A stretch of 64,000 nucleotides of DNA from Pseudobacteriovorax sp. (GCA_013215145.1 JABSRP010000026.1:62001-126000); one strand, 5' to 3'. Counted from the first letter of the stretch, positions 35,414-45,187 are shown. The notes: generated by a model from the sequence alone, not told the origin. Numbers and translations are program-made.

Positions 35414-37369
35414 ATGAGTGATAATCAGGCTATAAACGTACTGAAAGGTCTAGTGATTGATGGCGTCAACCGCGCCAAATCAGGCCATCCTGGCGGAGCA
35501 ATGTCTAGCATGGACTTTGCTTACCTGCTTTTTACAGAATACATGCGTTTTAATCCTGACGACCCTAATTGGCTTGGAAGAGATCGTTTCATATTAAGCG
35601 CCGGTCATGAATCTATGCTTCTCTATAGCCTGTTTCACCAAATGGATTGGCTCAAAACCGAAGACTTGGCTCAGTTTCGCCAGCTTCACTCCAAGACTCC
35701 GGGTCACCCAGAAAACTTTATGACACCTGGTGTCGAATGCACGACGGGTCCTCTTGGCCAAGGTGCTGCCATGTCAGTAGGGTTTGCCATTGCATCCCTA
35801 CATCTTGCAGCAAAAATGGAAAGTGATTTATTCCATAACCGTTGTTGGGTCCTTATGGGCGATGGCTGCATGCAAGAAGGCGTGACTCTAGGAGCTGCGT
35901 CAATGGCTGGTCATTTACAATTGTCTAATTTGATTTGGTTTTATGATCGCAATAAAATTCAAATTTCCGGAAAAATCGACCGCTCTGTTTCCGATGACTA
36001 CGAGCAGATCTTTAAGGGCTTTGGTTGGGATGTCGCTTCCATTGACGGTCACTCTCACGAGCAGATTCGCACGACCCTCGATCAGGTTAATTCACCGCGT
36101 ACGAAACCCCTACTTATCATCGGTGACACGACTATGGCCAAAGGCAGTGCCAACATGGAAGGAAGTCACAAAACACACGGCTCACCATTACCAGCCGATG
36201 AAAGACTTGCGACCAAAAAGAACCTGGGACTTAATGACGAGGAGTTTTTCGCGCCTGCCGAGATCAAAGCTCACTTCCAAAGAAACTTCGATGCTAGACG
36301 CGAGGAGGTGAAACAGTGGGGAACGGAGCTTGAAACCCTTCTCAGTGATGCTGGAAAGAAAGCAGCCTTTCAAAGCTACTTTGAAAATGACTACAAGGAA
36401 TTGCCAAGAAAAAATTGGAATGCTGGCGACCAGATTGCAACACGCAATGCGTTTGGTGAGGTGATTGAAAACTGGGCGGATCAAGTGCCTAGCCTCGTAG
36501 GCGGAAGCGCAGATTTGGAGCCGTCGAATATGACCGGAGCCTTTGCGGCAAAAGTCGGTGACTTCAACCGAGAGGATCGGGGTGGACGAAACTTTGCCTT
36601 TGGTGTCCGTGAATTCCCCATGTCAGCCGTTTGTAACGGTATCGCACTCCACGGTGGTTTAGTTCCTTTCGACGCAACATTTTTATCATTTGCCGATTAC
36701 TCAAGGCCTGCCTTGCGCTTGGGTGCCATTCAAAAAGTTAGGGTGATCCATGAGTTCACTCATGATTCCTTCTACCTAGGAGAAGACGGCCCCACTCACC
36801 AACCTGTAGAGCATGTGATGTCTTTGAGATCGATTCCAGACTTCTTAGTGATTAGACCTGCAGACGCGAGAGAGACTCAGGTACTTATGGAAGTTGCCGT
36901 TCAAGACAAGGCAAGGCCATCGGCCATCTGCTTATCTCGGCAGAAATTACCGGTTTTGGATCAAAGTGAGGAGAACCTCGAGCTTGCCAAAAAAGGCGCC
37001 TACATTGTCAGAGATGTGCAGGACCCTGAGGTTATCATTATGGCTACCGGAGGCGAGGTATCTCTTGCCCTAGAGGCTGCCGAGAAATTATCACAAAGAG
37101 CTCGTGTGGTTTCTATGCCATGTTGGGAGTTGTTTGACGAGCAGGACGACGGCTACAAGGCGTCCATTCTCCCAGCAAACATTACTAAGCGTGTTTCCAT
37201 TGAAGCTGGAGTCACCCTCGGATGGCAACGATTTACGGGAGATCGTGGCCTTAACATCGGCCTAGACCACTACGGCGCAAGTGCACCGGCAGGTGACTTA
37301 GCTAAGGAATACGGATTTACCGCGCCTCAAGTGACTACACGCATCGAAGACTGGCTCAAGTCTCTTTAG
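35414..37369 (+). CDS. tkt: Transketolase
   Basis: GAGG 6 bases upstream supports the ATG at 35414 over one at 35402. The 651-residue protein has all three transketolase domains. The thiamine-diphosphate part has SGHPGGAMSSMD, a TGPLGQGAAMSVG loop and the GDGCMQEG cofactor motif. A pyrimidine-binding middle domain (FAFGVREFPMSAVCNG) and a C-terminal domain follow. The enzyme moves two-carbon units between ketose and aldose phosphates in the pentose phosphate pathway. It appears to be a single-gene unit, followed by a hairpin. Confidence 0.95.
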   Translation: MSDNQAINVLKGLVIDGVNRAKSGHPGGAMSSMDFAYLLFTEYMRFNPDDPNWLGRDRFILSAGHESMLLYSLFHQMDWLKTEDLAQFRQLHSKTPGHPENFMTPGVECTTGPLGQGAAMSVGFAIASLHLAAKMESDLFHNRCWVLMGDGCMQEGVTLGAASMAGHLQLSNLIWFYDRNKIQISGKIDRSVSDDYEQIFKGFGWDVASIDGHSHEQIRTTLDQVNSPRTKPLLIIGDTTMAKGSANMEGSHKTHGSPLPADERLATKKNLGLNDEEFFAPAEIKAHFQRNFDARREEVKQWGTELETLLSDAGKKAAFQSYFENDYKELPRKNWNAGDQIATRNAFGEVIENWADQVPSLVGGSADLEPSNMTGAFAAKVGDFNREDRGGRNFAFGVREFPMSAVCNGIALHGGLVPFDATFLSFADYSRPALRLGAIQKVRVIHEFTHDSFYLGEDGPTHQPVEHVMSLRSIPDFLVIRPADARETQVLMEVAVQDKARPSAICLSRQKLPVLDQSEENLELAKKGAYIVRDVQDPEVIIMATGGEVSLALEAAEKLSQRARVVSMPCWELFDEQDDGYKASILPANITKRVSIEAGVTLGWQRFTGDRGLNIGLDHYGASAPAGDLAKEYGFTAPQVTTRIEDWLKSL

Positions 37370-37399
37370 TGAGCTGCATTTTAGAAAGATAGTCTAACT

Positions 37400-37437
37400 G
37401 AGGAGCCGCTGTTTGTTGCAGATAGCAGCTCCTCTTT
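37400..37437 (+). terminator. Probable terminator downstream of transketolase
   Basis: An 11-base arm (37400-37410) pairs with 37424-37434 with one mismatch and a 13-base loop, followed by three T residues. The hairpin is strong but the T tract is weak. Confidence 0.55.
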
Positions 37438-37603
37438 GAGCGCTTCCATCATCGCCTGCCCTTCATCCCAAAAAATAAACCTGTAAATTGAAACGCCATC
37501 ATGAGACAAAGGAAGGCTACGGTAGTCTGCGTCGTTTGACCGATCAGCTGATACTTTGCCAAACATGTTGAATGTGCCAGTTCTATTTAAGAAGGAGTAC
37601 TGA

Positions 37604-40030
37604 ATGGCGTTAAATATTAAAAAAGCCGCAGTTTTAGGGGCAGGAGTTATGGGAGCCCAGATTGCCGCACACTTAGCGGCAGCAGGCATTCAAACCTATC
37701 TACTCGATCTACCGGGAGACAAACCTCCTGAAGATCCAAAGCTAGCCAAAATTGTTGGCAAACAGGTCCGCAATGCACCCGCCGTTTTGGCAATAGCAAA
37801 CCTTCAGAAATTAAAACCAGCACCGCTAGCATCTGCTTCGATACTACCTAACATTATCCCAGGAAACTTCGATGATGATATGTCAGTATTGTCAGAGGTT
37901 GATTGGGTTATCGAGGCCGTCATCGAGCGTATGGACATCAAAAAATCCATTTTAAAGCGCATAGGCGAGCATGCTCCCAAAAACATACCGATCACCACGA
38001 ATACATCGGGACTTAGTATGACCACCATGTGTGAAGACATGGACCAGAACTTTCAGAGCCGATTCTTCGGAACCCATTTTTTCAATCCGCCTCGATACAT
38101 GAAACTGCTTGAGATCGTTCCGCACAAAGCCAGCGATACCACCATGATTTCCGAACTCTCCGACTGGATCAAAAAACGCCTAGGCAAAGGAATCGTCAAT
38201 ACAAACGATACGATTAACTTTATCGCCAATCGAATTGGTGTTTTTACCATGCAGGCTTCGCTTCAGCACATGAAGGAACTCGATCTCAACGTAGAAACCG
38301 TTGACGCATTAACGGGCAAACTTATGGGCCGTCCAGCATCAGCGACTTTGAGAACAATGGATGTCGTTGGTATTGATACCTTCGCTCACGTTGCAAAAAA
38401 TGTCTACGAATACGCTCCTGAAGACCCTTATCGCGCTTGGTTCCTTCCGCCCGAATGGATTTCAAAGCTGATCGAAAAAGGTCATTTGGGCCAAAAGTCC
38501 GGTTCGAAAGGTGCTTATAAAAAAACAAAAGACGCAAAGGGAAAGACTCAAATCCTAGCTTATCGTCCAGAAAAGGATGACTATGAAGAGCAGGCGCCAG
38601 CCGTAAGTCCATGGATGGCCGAAGCAAAGAAAATCCCAGATACTGTCGAGCGTATTAAATTTATCATGTCTCAAGACGACAATAACGCTCAGTTTGTCTG
38701 GAGAGTCCTTCGCGACACCATGATTTACTCAGCCATCTTACTTGAGGAGATTGCCAATAACGAACCACTAGCGATTGATAACGGCATCAAGTGGGGATTT
38801 AACTGGGAGTGGGGCCCTTTTCAGCTGTGGCAGGCTATCGGCCATGACTTGGTCCTGGATAAGATGAAAGCCGACGGCATTACGATTCCTGATTGGATTA
38901 AACCGGGTCAAGAGTTTTACCAGCCGACTCCGAATTCCGGTGCTTGGCACCTTACTGGCCCTAAATCTCAGTTGCTAGGAACCACTCAAGATCGAGCGGA
39001 GATCCCGAAGGAGGAGCATCTTTTTTACCTGCCTCGTAGTCAAAGCAATGAAGATAGCCGGGTGGTTATCTCTAACAAAAACGCCAGTCTTGTGGACTTA
39101 GGCGATGGCGTGGCTTGCCTAACGTTTCACTCGAAAATGAATGCCATCAATGATGATATTGTCGAATTAACTCTTAAGTCTGTTGACAAAGTTCAAGAGG
39201 GCTTCCGAGGATTGGTTATTGGCAACGACGGCGATGTTTTCTCTGCCGGAGCGGATTTAAGGCAAATTTTAGGGGCTTGTAAAGAGAAGAAATTTGGAGC
39301 TATCGATAGCTTATTGAAAAACTTTCAAGGCGCTATGCAGCTGATCAAATACGCAAATTTTCCCAGTGTGTCCTGCCCACAAGGCCTGGTACTAGGCGGT
39401 GGATGTGAGGTCAGTCTCCATACGAGCAAGCAGATTCTTGCCTGTGACACTTTTGCCGGTCTTGTGGAAGTTGGTGTCGGGCTCATTCCAGCAGGAGGTG
39501 GAACCAAAGAGCTGGCTTTGCGCGCTTACAAACTGATGGACATTACCGAACGTGGTGATCCTATGCCGTTTCTCCAAAGAGCATTTATGTTGATTGGTAT
39601 GGCTAGAACTTCCACATCTGGTTTGGAAGCCATTGAGATGGGACTCTACGGCAGTCAAGCAAAAATGCAGATTTCAAGAGACCATCAAATCTCTTCAGCA
39701 AAATCTGAAGTGATAACTATGTCTGAAGCCGGGTACCAACCGCCGATTCCCGCTACAAAAATTAAGGTAGTAGGCGATCCGGGGATACAGACCTTCAAAA
39801 TGATGCTCTATAACATGATCGAGGCTCAGCAAATTAGCCAATACGATGCTTTTATTGGCGAAAAAGTAGCCACAGTCCTTTGTGGTGGCGAAATAGATGG
39901 TGGTCAGTCGGTATCTGAGCAATTTCTGTTAGACTTGGAAAGACGAGTCTTTCTCGAATTGTGCCAAGAAGAAAAAACTCAAGATCGCATCGAGCATATG
40001 TTGAAGACAGGTAAACCACTCAGAAACTAA
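37604..40030 (+). CDS. 3-hydroxyacyl-CoA dehydrogenase/enoyl-CoA hydratase (FadN-type)
   Basis: The 808-residue protein begins with a Rossmann GAGVMGAQIAAHLAAAG and the two 3-hydroxyacyl-CoA dehydrogenase domains (GTHFFNPPRYMKLLEIVP is diagnostic). It ends with an enoyl-CoA hydratase-like domain (SAGADLRQI and LVLGGGCEVSLHT). This dehydrogenase-first order is that of FadN of Bacillus and of many Bdellovibrionota, and is the reverse of E. coli FadB. The enzyme hydrates enoyl-CoA and oxidises 3-hydroxyacyl-CoA with NAD in fatty-acid beta-oxidation. AAGGAG precedes the ATG, and the thiolase gene follows 18 bases after the stop. Confidence 0.92.
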   Translation: MALNIKKAAVLGAGVMGAQIAAHLAAAGIQTYLLDLPGDKPPEDPKLAKIVGKQVRNAPAVLAIANLQKLKPAPLASASILPNIIPGNFDDDMSVLSEVDWVIEAVIERMDIKKSILKRIGEHAPKNIPITTNTSGLSMTTMCEDMDQNFQSRFFGTHFFNPPRYMKLLEIVPHKASDTTMISELSDWIKKRLGKGIVNTNDTINFIANRIGVFTMQASLQHMKELDLNVETVDALTGKLMGRPASATLRTMDVVGIDTFAHVAKNVYEYAPEDPYRAWFLPPEWISKLIEKGHLGQKSGSKGAYKKTKDAKGKTQILAYRPEKDDYEEQAPAVSPWMAEAKKIPDTVERIKFIMSQDDNNAQFVWRVLRDTMIYSAILLEEIANNEPLAIDNGIKWGFNWEWGPFQLWQAIGHDLVLDKMKADGITIPDWIKPGQEFYQPTPNSGAWHLTGPKSQLLGTTQDRAEIPKEEHLFYLPRSQSNEDSRVVISNKNASLVDLGDGVACLTFHSKMNAINDDIVELTLKSVDKVQEGFRGLVIGNDGDVFSAGADLRQILGACKEKKFGAIDSLLKNFQGAMQLIKYANFPSVSCPQGLVLGGGCEVSLHTSKQILACDTFAGLVEVGVGLIPAGGGTKELALRAYKLMDITERGDPMPFLQRAFMLIGMARTSTSGLEAIEMGLYGSQAKMQISRDHQISSAKSEVITMSEAGYQPPIPATKIKVVGDPGIQTFKMMLYNMIEAQQISQYDAFIGEKVATVLCGGEIDGGQSVSEQFLLDLERRVFLELCQEEKTQDRIEHMLKTGKPLRN

Positions 40031-40048
40031 ACGAAAAAGGATGTAAGC

Positions 40049-41239
40049 ATGAGTAAAGCATATATTGTCGCTCCCCTTCGGTCCGCAGTGGGAAAAGCCT
40101 TCCGAGGATCACTGCGAGCCAAGAGACCAGATGATTTAGCAGCTGACCTGATCAAGGGCGTCGTGAAGAAGGCCGGAGATTTTGACCCAAAACTAATTGA
40201 AGATTGTATCTTAGGCTGTGCCATGCCTGAAGCTGAACAAGGCATGAATATCGCTAGATTTGCGGTATTGCTAGCTGATCTGCCTAATTCTGTCGCTGGT
40301 GTCACAGTCAACAGATTCTGCAGCAGTGGTGTTCAGACCATCGCCATGGCAGCCCACCAAATTATTGCTGGTGGTGCAGACTGTCTGTTAGCTGGCGGTA
40401 CAGAGTCTATGTCATTGGTTCCCATGATGGGGCACAAACCCGTGGGAAGTCGGGCCGTTTTGAGTACCAATGAAAGCAGGGAAGACTATTACCTGGGCAT
40501 GGGGCTTACTGCAGAAAATGTCGCTGATCAATACGAGATTTCTCGAGAAGCTCAGGACGAATTTGCTTATCAATCTAACATGAAAGCCGCCAAAGCCATC
40601 GCTGATGGACTATTCAAAGACGAAATCCATCCTGTCACCGTAACTTCAAGAAGGCCTGGCAAAAACGGTGAGGTTCTTGTCGATGAAAAAGAGTTTGCCG
40701 TTGATGAAGGACCAAGACCGGAGACGACAACCGCAGCGCTGGCTAAATTACGGCCTGCATTTAAAGCAACAGGAAGCGTCACAGCGGGCAACTCGTCCCA
40801 AATGTCCGATGGTGCTGGTATGTGTCTCGTGGTCTCAGAAAACTTTCTGAAAGAGCATAACTTAACTCCATCTGCCCAGTTTTTAGGATTTTCTGTAGCG
40901 GGAGTCGATCCAGCCATTATGGGGATTGGTCCAGTCGAGGCCATTCCAAGAGCCCTCAAGCAAGCGGGATTAAGTATCAACGATATTCATAGATGGGAGC
41001 TTAACGAGGCCTTCGCATCTCAGTCCTTAGCTGTTCTGAAAACGCTCGAAATTGACCCCAACTTGGTCAATCCAACCGGTGGAGCCATCGCTCTTGGTCA
41101 CCCATTAGGAGCTACAGGAGCCAAACTTACGGCGACACTCTTGAATGGGATGAAACGAGACAAGCAAAAGTACGGTGTCGTAACCATGTGCATTGGGACC
41201 GGCATGGGAGCTGCAGGAGTTTTCGAAAACTTGGCCTAG
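40049..41239 (+). CDS. Acetyl-CoA acyltransferase (thiolase)
   Basis: At 396 residues the protein is a complete thiolase. It has the nucleophile C91 in NRFCSSGVQT, H351 in LGHPLGATGA and the second cysteine C381 in CIGTGMGAAG. It cleaves 3-ketoacyl-CoA with CoA to give acetyl-CoA and a shortened acyl-CoA, the last step of beta-oxidation, and is encoded directly after the FadN-type enzyme with which it should act. No acyl-CoA dehydrogenase is present in this window. Confidence 0.93.
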   Translation: MSKAYIVAPLRSAVGKAFRGSLRAKRPDDLAADLIKGVVKKAGDFDPKLIEDCILGCAMPEAEQGMNIARFAVLLADLPNSVAGVTVNRFCSSGVQTIAMAAHQIIAGGADCLLAGGTESMSLVPMMGHKPVGSRAVLSTNESREDYYLGMGLTAENVADQYEISREAQDEFAYQSNMKAAKAIADGLFKDEIHPVTVTSRRPGKNGEVLVDEKEFAVDEGPRPETTTAALAKLRPAFKATGSVTAGNSSQMSDGAGMCLVVSENFLKEHNLTPSAQFLGFSVAGVDPAIMGIGPVEAIPRALKQAGLSINDIHRWELNEAFASQSLAVLKTLEIDPNLVNPTGGAIALGHPLGATGAKLTATLLNGMKRDKQKYGVVTMCIGTGMGAAGVFENLA

Positions 41240-41254
41240 TAAGAAAGTATCCTA

Positions 41255-41287
41255 TCCCAAAGATTTCAAGAGACGAAATCTTTGGGA
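41255..41287 (+). terminator. Perfect 13-bp hairpin after the thiolase gene
   Basis: TCCCAAAGATTTC (41255-41267) and its exact reverse complement (41275-41287) enclose a 7-base loop. No T tract follows, so it may end transcription poorly, or it may protect the upstream beta-oxidation mRNA 3' end. Confidence 0.55.
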
Positions 41288-41419
41288 GTATTCAGGTTCA
41301 AAGATCTAGGTCTCAAAACAAATACTTGTACCGAACGGGATTCAACTTTAGAATCAAACAAAATTGCGATAGAATTAAATCATCAAAGAAAATATGCAGC
41401 TTACACGGAGAGATCTCTT

Positions 41420-41773
41420 ATGCCAAAAATCTTAATCGTCGACGACGAAGTAGATATATGCGAGATGATGTCCTTTACTTTCGATAGTCATGGTTTCCAG
41501 ACATACGTAGCTCATGATGCGGCAGAAGCTTTCGAAATCGTTAAAGCAGAGGATCCTGACTTAGTTGTGAGCGATATCAGAATGCCGAAAGGCGGCGGCA
41601 TGAAGCTCCTCGAGGATATCAAAAACCATAACGATCAAAGACCCAAGGTGTTTTTGATAACAGGTTACAGCGATAATACTCGAGAAGAAGCCATCTCTGC
41701 AGGAGCGGAAGATGTATTAGCCAAGCCTATTAAACTGCAAGAACTCGTTGATCGCGTCACTGGCGTGATTTAG
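41420..41773 (+). CDS. Single-domain response regulator (CheY-like receiver)
   Basis: The 117-residue product is a bare receiver domain. It begins MPKILIVDDEVD with the acidic metal pair, has the phospho-accepting D52 in SDIRMP, a conserved Thr in LITGY and a Lys in LAKPIKL. No output domain follows, as in CheY and Spo0F. A longer in-frame reading from 41282 includes the hairpin and a non-protein-like stretch, so the ATG at 41420 with GGAG upstream is used. No histidine kinase is nearby. Its partner and output are unknown. Confidence 0.88.
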   Translation: MPKILIVDDEVDICEMMSFTFDSHGFQTYVAHDAAEAFEIVKAEDPDLVVSDIRMPKGGGMKLLEDIKNHNDQRPKVFLITGYSDNTREEAISAGAEDVLAKPIKLQELVDRVTGVI

Positions 41774-41786
41774 CTGCTTTCTTCCC

Positions 41787-41816
41787 AAAAAAAAGAGCGC
41801 TGTAAAAACAGCACTC
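41787..41816 (-). terminator. Intrinsic terminator of the histone-H1-like gene
   Basis: On the minus strand a 9-base stem (41808-41816 with 41795-41803, one mismatch) with a 4-base loop is followed by eight T residues (41787-41794). The response regulator gene ends just outside on the other strand, so it may also act there, weakly. Confidence 0.8.
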
Positions 41817-41840
41817 CTCGCTTTAACTAACTAATTTAAA

Positions 41841-42311
41841 TTACTTTTTCTTAGCAGCTTTCTTTTTGGTAGCTGTTTTTTTCTTAGCAGCTTTCTTTTT
41901 GGTAGCTGTTTTTTTCTTAGCTGTTTTTTTCTTAGCAGCTTTTTTCTTCGTAGCGGTTTTTTTCTTAGCGGCTTTCTTCTTAGTAGCCGTTTTTTTCTTC
42001 GCTACCTTTTTCTTAGCTGTTTTTTTCTTAGCCGTCTTTTTCTTGGCTGTTTTCTTCTTTGCTACTTTTTTCGTCGCTTTTTTCTTGGCTGCTTTTTTCT
42101 TAGCGGTCTTCTTCTTGGCTACTTTTTTCTTCGCTACCTTCTTTTTGGCAACTTTTTTCTTAGCTGCTTTTTTCTTAGTTGCGGACTTTTTTACAGCTTT
42201 TTTCTTGGTCGCCTTCTTTTTAGCTACCTTTTTCTTAGCTGTCTTTTTCTTTGCCACCTTTTTCTTAGCTGTTTTCTTTTTTGTCCCAGCCTTTTTCGTG
42301 GTTGCTTTCAT
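41841..42311 (-). CDS. Histone H1-like lysine/alanine-rich DNA-binding protein
   Basis: The 156-residue protein is almost entirely repeats of the type A-K-K-K-(T, V or A), with some ATKKK units and no hydrophobic core. Its DNA is therefore a long low-complexity repeat, and the opposite strand has a meaningless Phe-rich reading frame. Such proteins resemble the C-terminal tail of eukaryotic H1 and bacterial AlgP/HctB-type proteins, and are expected to bind and compact DNA by charge. A GGAGG ribosome site lies 11 bases upstream. The leader contains two inverted repeats and the gene ends in a strong terminator. Confidence 0.85.
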   Translation of the reverse strand: MKATTKKAGTKKKTAKKKVAKKKTAKKKVAKKKATKKKAVKKSATKKKAAKKKVAKKKVAKKKVAKKKTAKKKAAKKKATKKVAKKKTAKKKTAKKKTAKKKVAKKKTATKKKAAKKKTATKKKAAKKKTAKKKTATKKKAAKKKTATKKKAAKKK

Positions 42312-42743
42312 AACAGAACGTTCCTCCTAAAAATGATATAAACGCAGTCCCACCTGGGACAAAACGAGAACGGTAAGATTCTCGAAACGAATAACAATAA
42401 CCCCACCTTAGTATAATACTAGCATAGTTCTTTTTAGATAGTAAATATGCCGCATCATTAACCAAGATGACAAATTTATCGGACAGGTCATACAAACCTA
42501 AAGGGAGGCAACTTAATTTCATCCTATTTTTATAGACTTTGTCTTGCTTTAGAGTTTTTTTTCCTAAAATTTTTAGATACTTATGATCCAAAAATAGAAC
42601 TTTAAATTTACTCGAATCGATTTTGTTAAGTGCCTTTTTTTTCGGGAATTTGCGCCTGCAATTTTTTATCAACTCGCTTTTAAGTGTCTTTTAACGAATC
42701 GAGTGGACTGCAGAGTCTGAGGTAGTGCGGCTAATAATAACTT
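42312..42743 (-). promoter_or_regulatory. 432-base leader and intergenic region of the histone-H1-like gene
   Basis: This AT-rich stretch has no convincing gene. Two inverted repeats lie close to the gene: GTCCCA-CC-TGGGAC at 42347-42360, and CGAGAA/TTCTCG (42365-42370 and 42379-42384) with an 8-base loop. TATACT-like boxes near 42410 on the minus strand could be a promoter. Operator or RNA-hairpin roles are guesses from symmetry only. Confidence 0.4.
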
Positions 42744-44975
42744 TTATAATGAGCTGTTACGCGCCTTGAAAAGCTCAAGAGCAGCACGAGCTTTTTCAGA
42801 TATGGGAGCTTCTTCGGTTTTTTTATTAGTTGGCAAGTTTTCCGACTTTGATGCGGCTTTTCGTAATGGAATGCCAACACTTTTCCCAACATTAAGATCA
42901 AGGAACTCATCGTAAACACTCTGATCCTGAACTAAAAACAGAATGTTCGAATGTCTCGTACAGAATTCCATACAACGAATAAACTCGAGGCGATCCACTT
43001 TTTCATAAGACCCCTTCAGTACAAAAATGGAAAGTGGTTTCGCAAGGTGGTTGGTGGAAAAAATAGATTCTCCAAAAACAGGGCGACTGGACTCCTGAAT
43101 GAGTGAATGGGTACTCAAGCACTTTTCTGCGTGAGTAAAGAATTTATCCCAATCTTTTCCATTAATTGGCATTAACTCGATACGAGCTAACTGAAAGGTT
43201 TTACGCCACTCGCTCTCGCAGATCTCTAATTTGTGAATTAGATTTCCTTTAATGCTGTTATAGAGCTCGATCCGGTTCTGAATTTTACTCAGCTTTTTGA
43301 GTTGCTCCTCTTTTTTGCCGGTGAATCGAGTCAAGTTTCTCATTTCCGACAGCAGTATATTCCGCTGAGTAAGGTCAGCTTTATTCTGACTTTTTGAGTA
43401 AAGCCGCCATTCTTGGATCAATTTTCCAACGGTCTTTAAGTTAGTCTGGTACAGATCCAACTTACCTTTGAGATCTTTTCTCTGGGTGTACAAACCTGAT
43501 ATTTGGCTAAAATTATTGACTAAATTGAGTATAGATCGCAAGGACGCTTGGGGATCAATGTGATACTTCGACGCAAGCTTCTGCCATTGACTCTTGGCTT
43601 TTCCAACCTCCTCAACAATTCTTTCGTAACGAGTTTGAATCTCGTCTACCCTTTCTCCAAAACCTTCACTGGCGATCTCAATCTTAGTACACATGTTATT
43701 AATAGAAGCTAGAATGGTGTCCACTGCTTTTCGACTATCGATAAGTAAGTCTGGATGAACTCCCGTTGGCTTCGGCTCAAGGTTTTGATCGGGCTCCAAA
43801 AATCTCTTTAATAATCCACCTTTAGGTGCTTCTTTTGCAGGCGGCTCCAAGGCAGACATTTGTTTTGTCAGCAGCTCCAGAGCAGACTGAATGCGACCCA
43901 ATAGCTTTTTATCATCGAGTAGGAATGATTTGGTTTCTTTGATGTGACCGTTAAAAATAGGTTTAACAATCTCCTCAACTTCGAGCTGAGCTTTGCGGTA
44001 GGAGCTTTCTAGTTTTTGATAGACTTGCAACCGACTAAGGCACCTGACAACCTTTTCCCAGTCGATCTCTTGGTCAACCATGGGAAGAGATTGGATTTCG
44101 TACTTGGAACAAAGCTCGGATAACTGAGACTCGACCTTTCGGTAACTGTTGTAAATCATCTCATATTGGTTGGCAGGGTCTTCAAAAAATTTCGCTTCGG
44201 CACCCAGCTGCCTGAGAATCAGCAATTCGTTTTCCAAACGAGGAACGCAGTTCACATCGAACTCGGCCAAGGATCGAAACTTCTTATTGAGATCATCGAG
44301 AGAGTCCGTATAAAACCTGTGTTCGTGAAGGACTTTACGTAGGGACCTAGCAAAATCCGCTAACTGCTGAGGTGCCATTGGGATGGATGTTCCAAGGAAT
44401 TTCCCGCAAGCTAGTTGAATTCTCTCAACTTTTTTCTCTACCAAAAAACTCAAGGATTGGGAGTTTCGATCGGTCTCCCGGCGGCGCGCCACCAACTTAC
44501 CACCTTCGCTAGAAAAATCAATAATATCGACAATTTCGGCTAAAGAATGGCCGTCGCCATCTAAGGCAGCGGCGATAAATTCTTCCTCAGCCGTCTCACG
44601 GGGCAAAACCTGTTTATTTTTTGAATAACGAACGGCATCAAGAGAGCGTTCAATCGTCCATTGATCTCCACTTCCATCTACGACTTGCGCCACAACTTGA
44701 ATCACATTCTCGTTATCTTGATGACCAACCAGAGCGAATCTTACGGCATGGAGTAAATCCATCTTTGACGTTTTGTCTATGTGTAGCAGTACATTCCTGA
44801 GGCCAGATGGGTTTGATTGAAACTTAAAGGCTTCAACTTTTTGGTTTTCTTTCAATTTATACTTTATGGCTGTCAGAAACAAAGTAGCCCCCAGCTTGGC
44901 ATCTAGTTCTATGTGCGGGTGTGACATAAAGCAGATTTCTGCGCCATTTAGACTTTTTTTCGAGTTAGCTGGCAC
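42744..44975 (-). CDS. Large coiled-coil protein of unknown function
   Basis: The 743-residue cytoplasmic protein has a mixed alpha/beta N-terminal region of about 170 residues (HIELDAKLGATLFLTAIKYK, VIQVVAQVVDGSGDQWTIER). A long helical coiled-coil stretch follows, and then a C-terminal beta/alpha part (PLSIFVLKGSYEKVDRLEFI). The order recalls the RecN/SMC-like group of ATPases interrupted by a coiled coil, but no Walker A GxxxxGK(S/T) is visible, so ATP binding is not supported. The start is GTG at 44975; ATG at 44927 is an alternative. It is a single gene, divergent from pyrD. The function is unknown. Confidence 0.7.
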   Translation of the reverse strand: MPANSKKSLNGAEICFMSHPHIELDAKLGATLFLTAIKYKLKENQKVEAFKFQSNPSGLRNVLLHIDKTSKMDLLHAVRFALVGHQDNENVIQVVAQVVDGSGDQWTIERSLDAVRYSKNKQVLPRETAEEEFIAAALDGDGHSLAEIVDIIDFSSEGGKLVARRRETDRNSQSLSFLVEKKVERIQLACGKFLGTSIPMAPQQLADFARSLRKVLHEHRFYTDSLDDLNKKFRSLAEFDVNCVPRLENELLILRQLGAEAKFFEDPANQYEMIYNSYRKVESQLSELCSKYEIQSLPMVDQEIDWEKVVRCLSRLQVYQKLESSYRKAQLEVEEIVKPIFNGHIKETKSFLLDDKKLLGRIQSALELLTKQMSALEPPAKEAPKGGLLKRFLEPDQNLEPKPTGVHPDLLIDSRKAVDTILASINNMCTKIEIASEGFGERVDEIQTRYERIVEEVGKAKSQWQKLASKYHIDPQASLRSILNLVNNFSQISGLYTQRKDLKGKLDLYQTNLKTVGKLIQEWRLYSKSQNKADLTQRNILLSEMRNLTRFTGKKEEQLKKLSKIQNRIELYNSIKGNLIHKLEICESEWRKTFQLARIELMPINGKDWDKFFTHAEKCLSTHSLIQESSRPVFGESIFSTNHLAKPLSIFVLKGSYEKVDRLEFIRCMEFCTRHSNILFLVQDQSVYDEFLDLNVGKSVGIPLRKAASKSENLPTNKKTEEAPISEKARAALELFKARNSSL

Positions 44976-45187
44976 TTATTCCACTTTAGCTTACCTTTCA
45001 AGATTATACCTGATGGTGGAATCAAAGTCTTTTGGGCAGGATTTGCCTATATGGCCCATCGATTTCATGCTGCCTTGATTTACAAAGTTCTAAGAATATT
45101 ATATTCCTTCTGCTGACCATCCTTTTAGGTACTATCGGATGACGAAACCCTGCACGCACGACAAAGTAGAGTTAGAGGCACGTTTTT

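Noticed and set aside
37381..37566. Minus-strand frame of about 61 residues between tkt and the FadN-type gene
   Set aside because: The composition is mildly protein-like, but there is no ribosome site and its 3' end coincides with the hairpin after tkt; kept only as a weak possibility.
41866..42330. Plus-strand frame of 154 residues rich in Phe, Val and Ala, antisense to the histone-like gene
   Set aside because: It is the mirror of the AAG-type lysine codon repeats; no ribosome site and no protein-like composition.
42265..42672. Minus-strand frame of 135 residues upstream of and overlapping the histone-like gene
   Set aside because: It crosses the inverted-repeat leader and ribosome site of the histone-like gene in another frame and has no ribosome site of its own.
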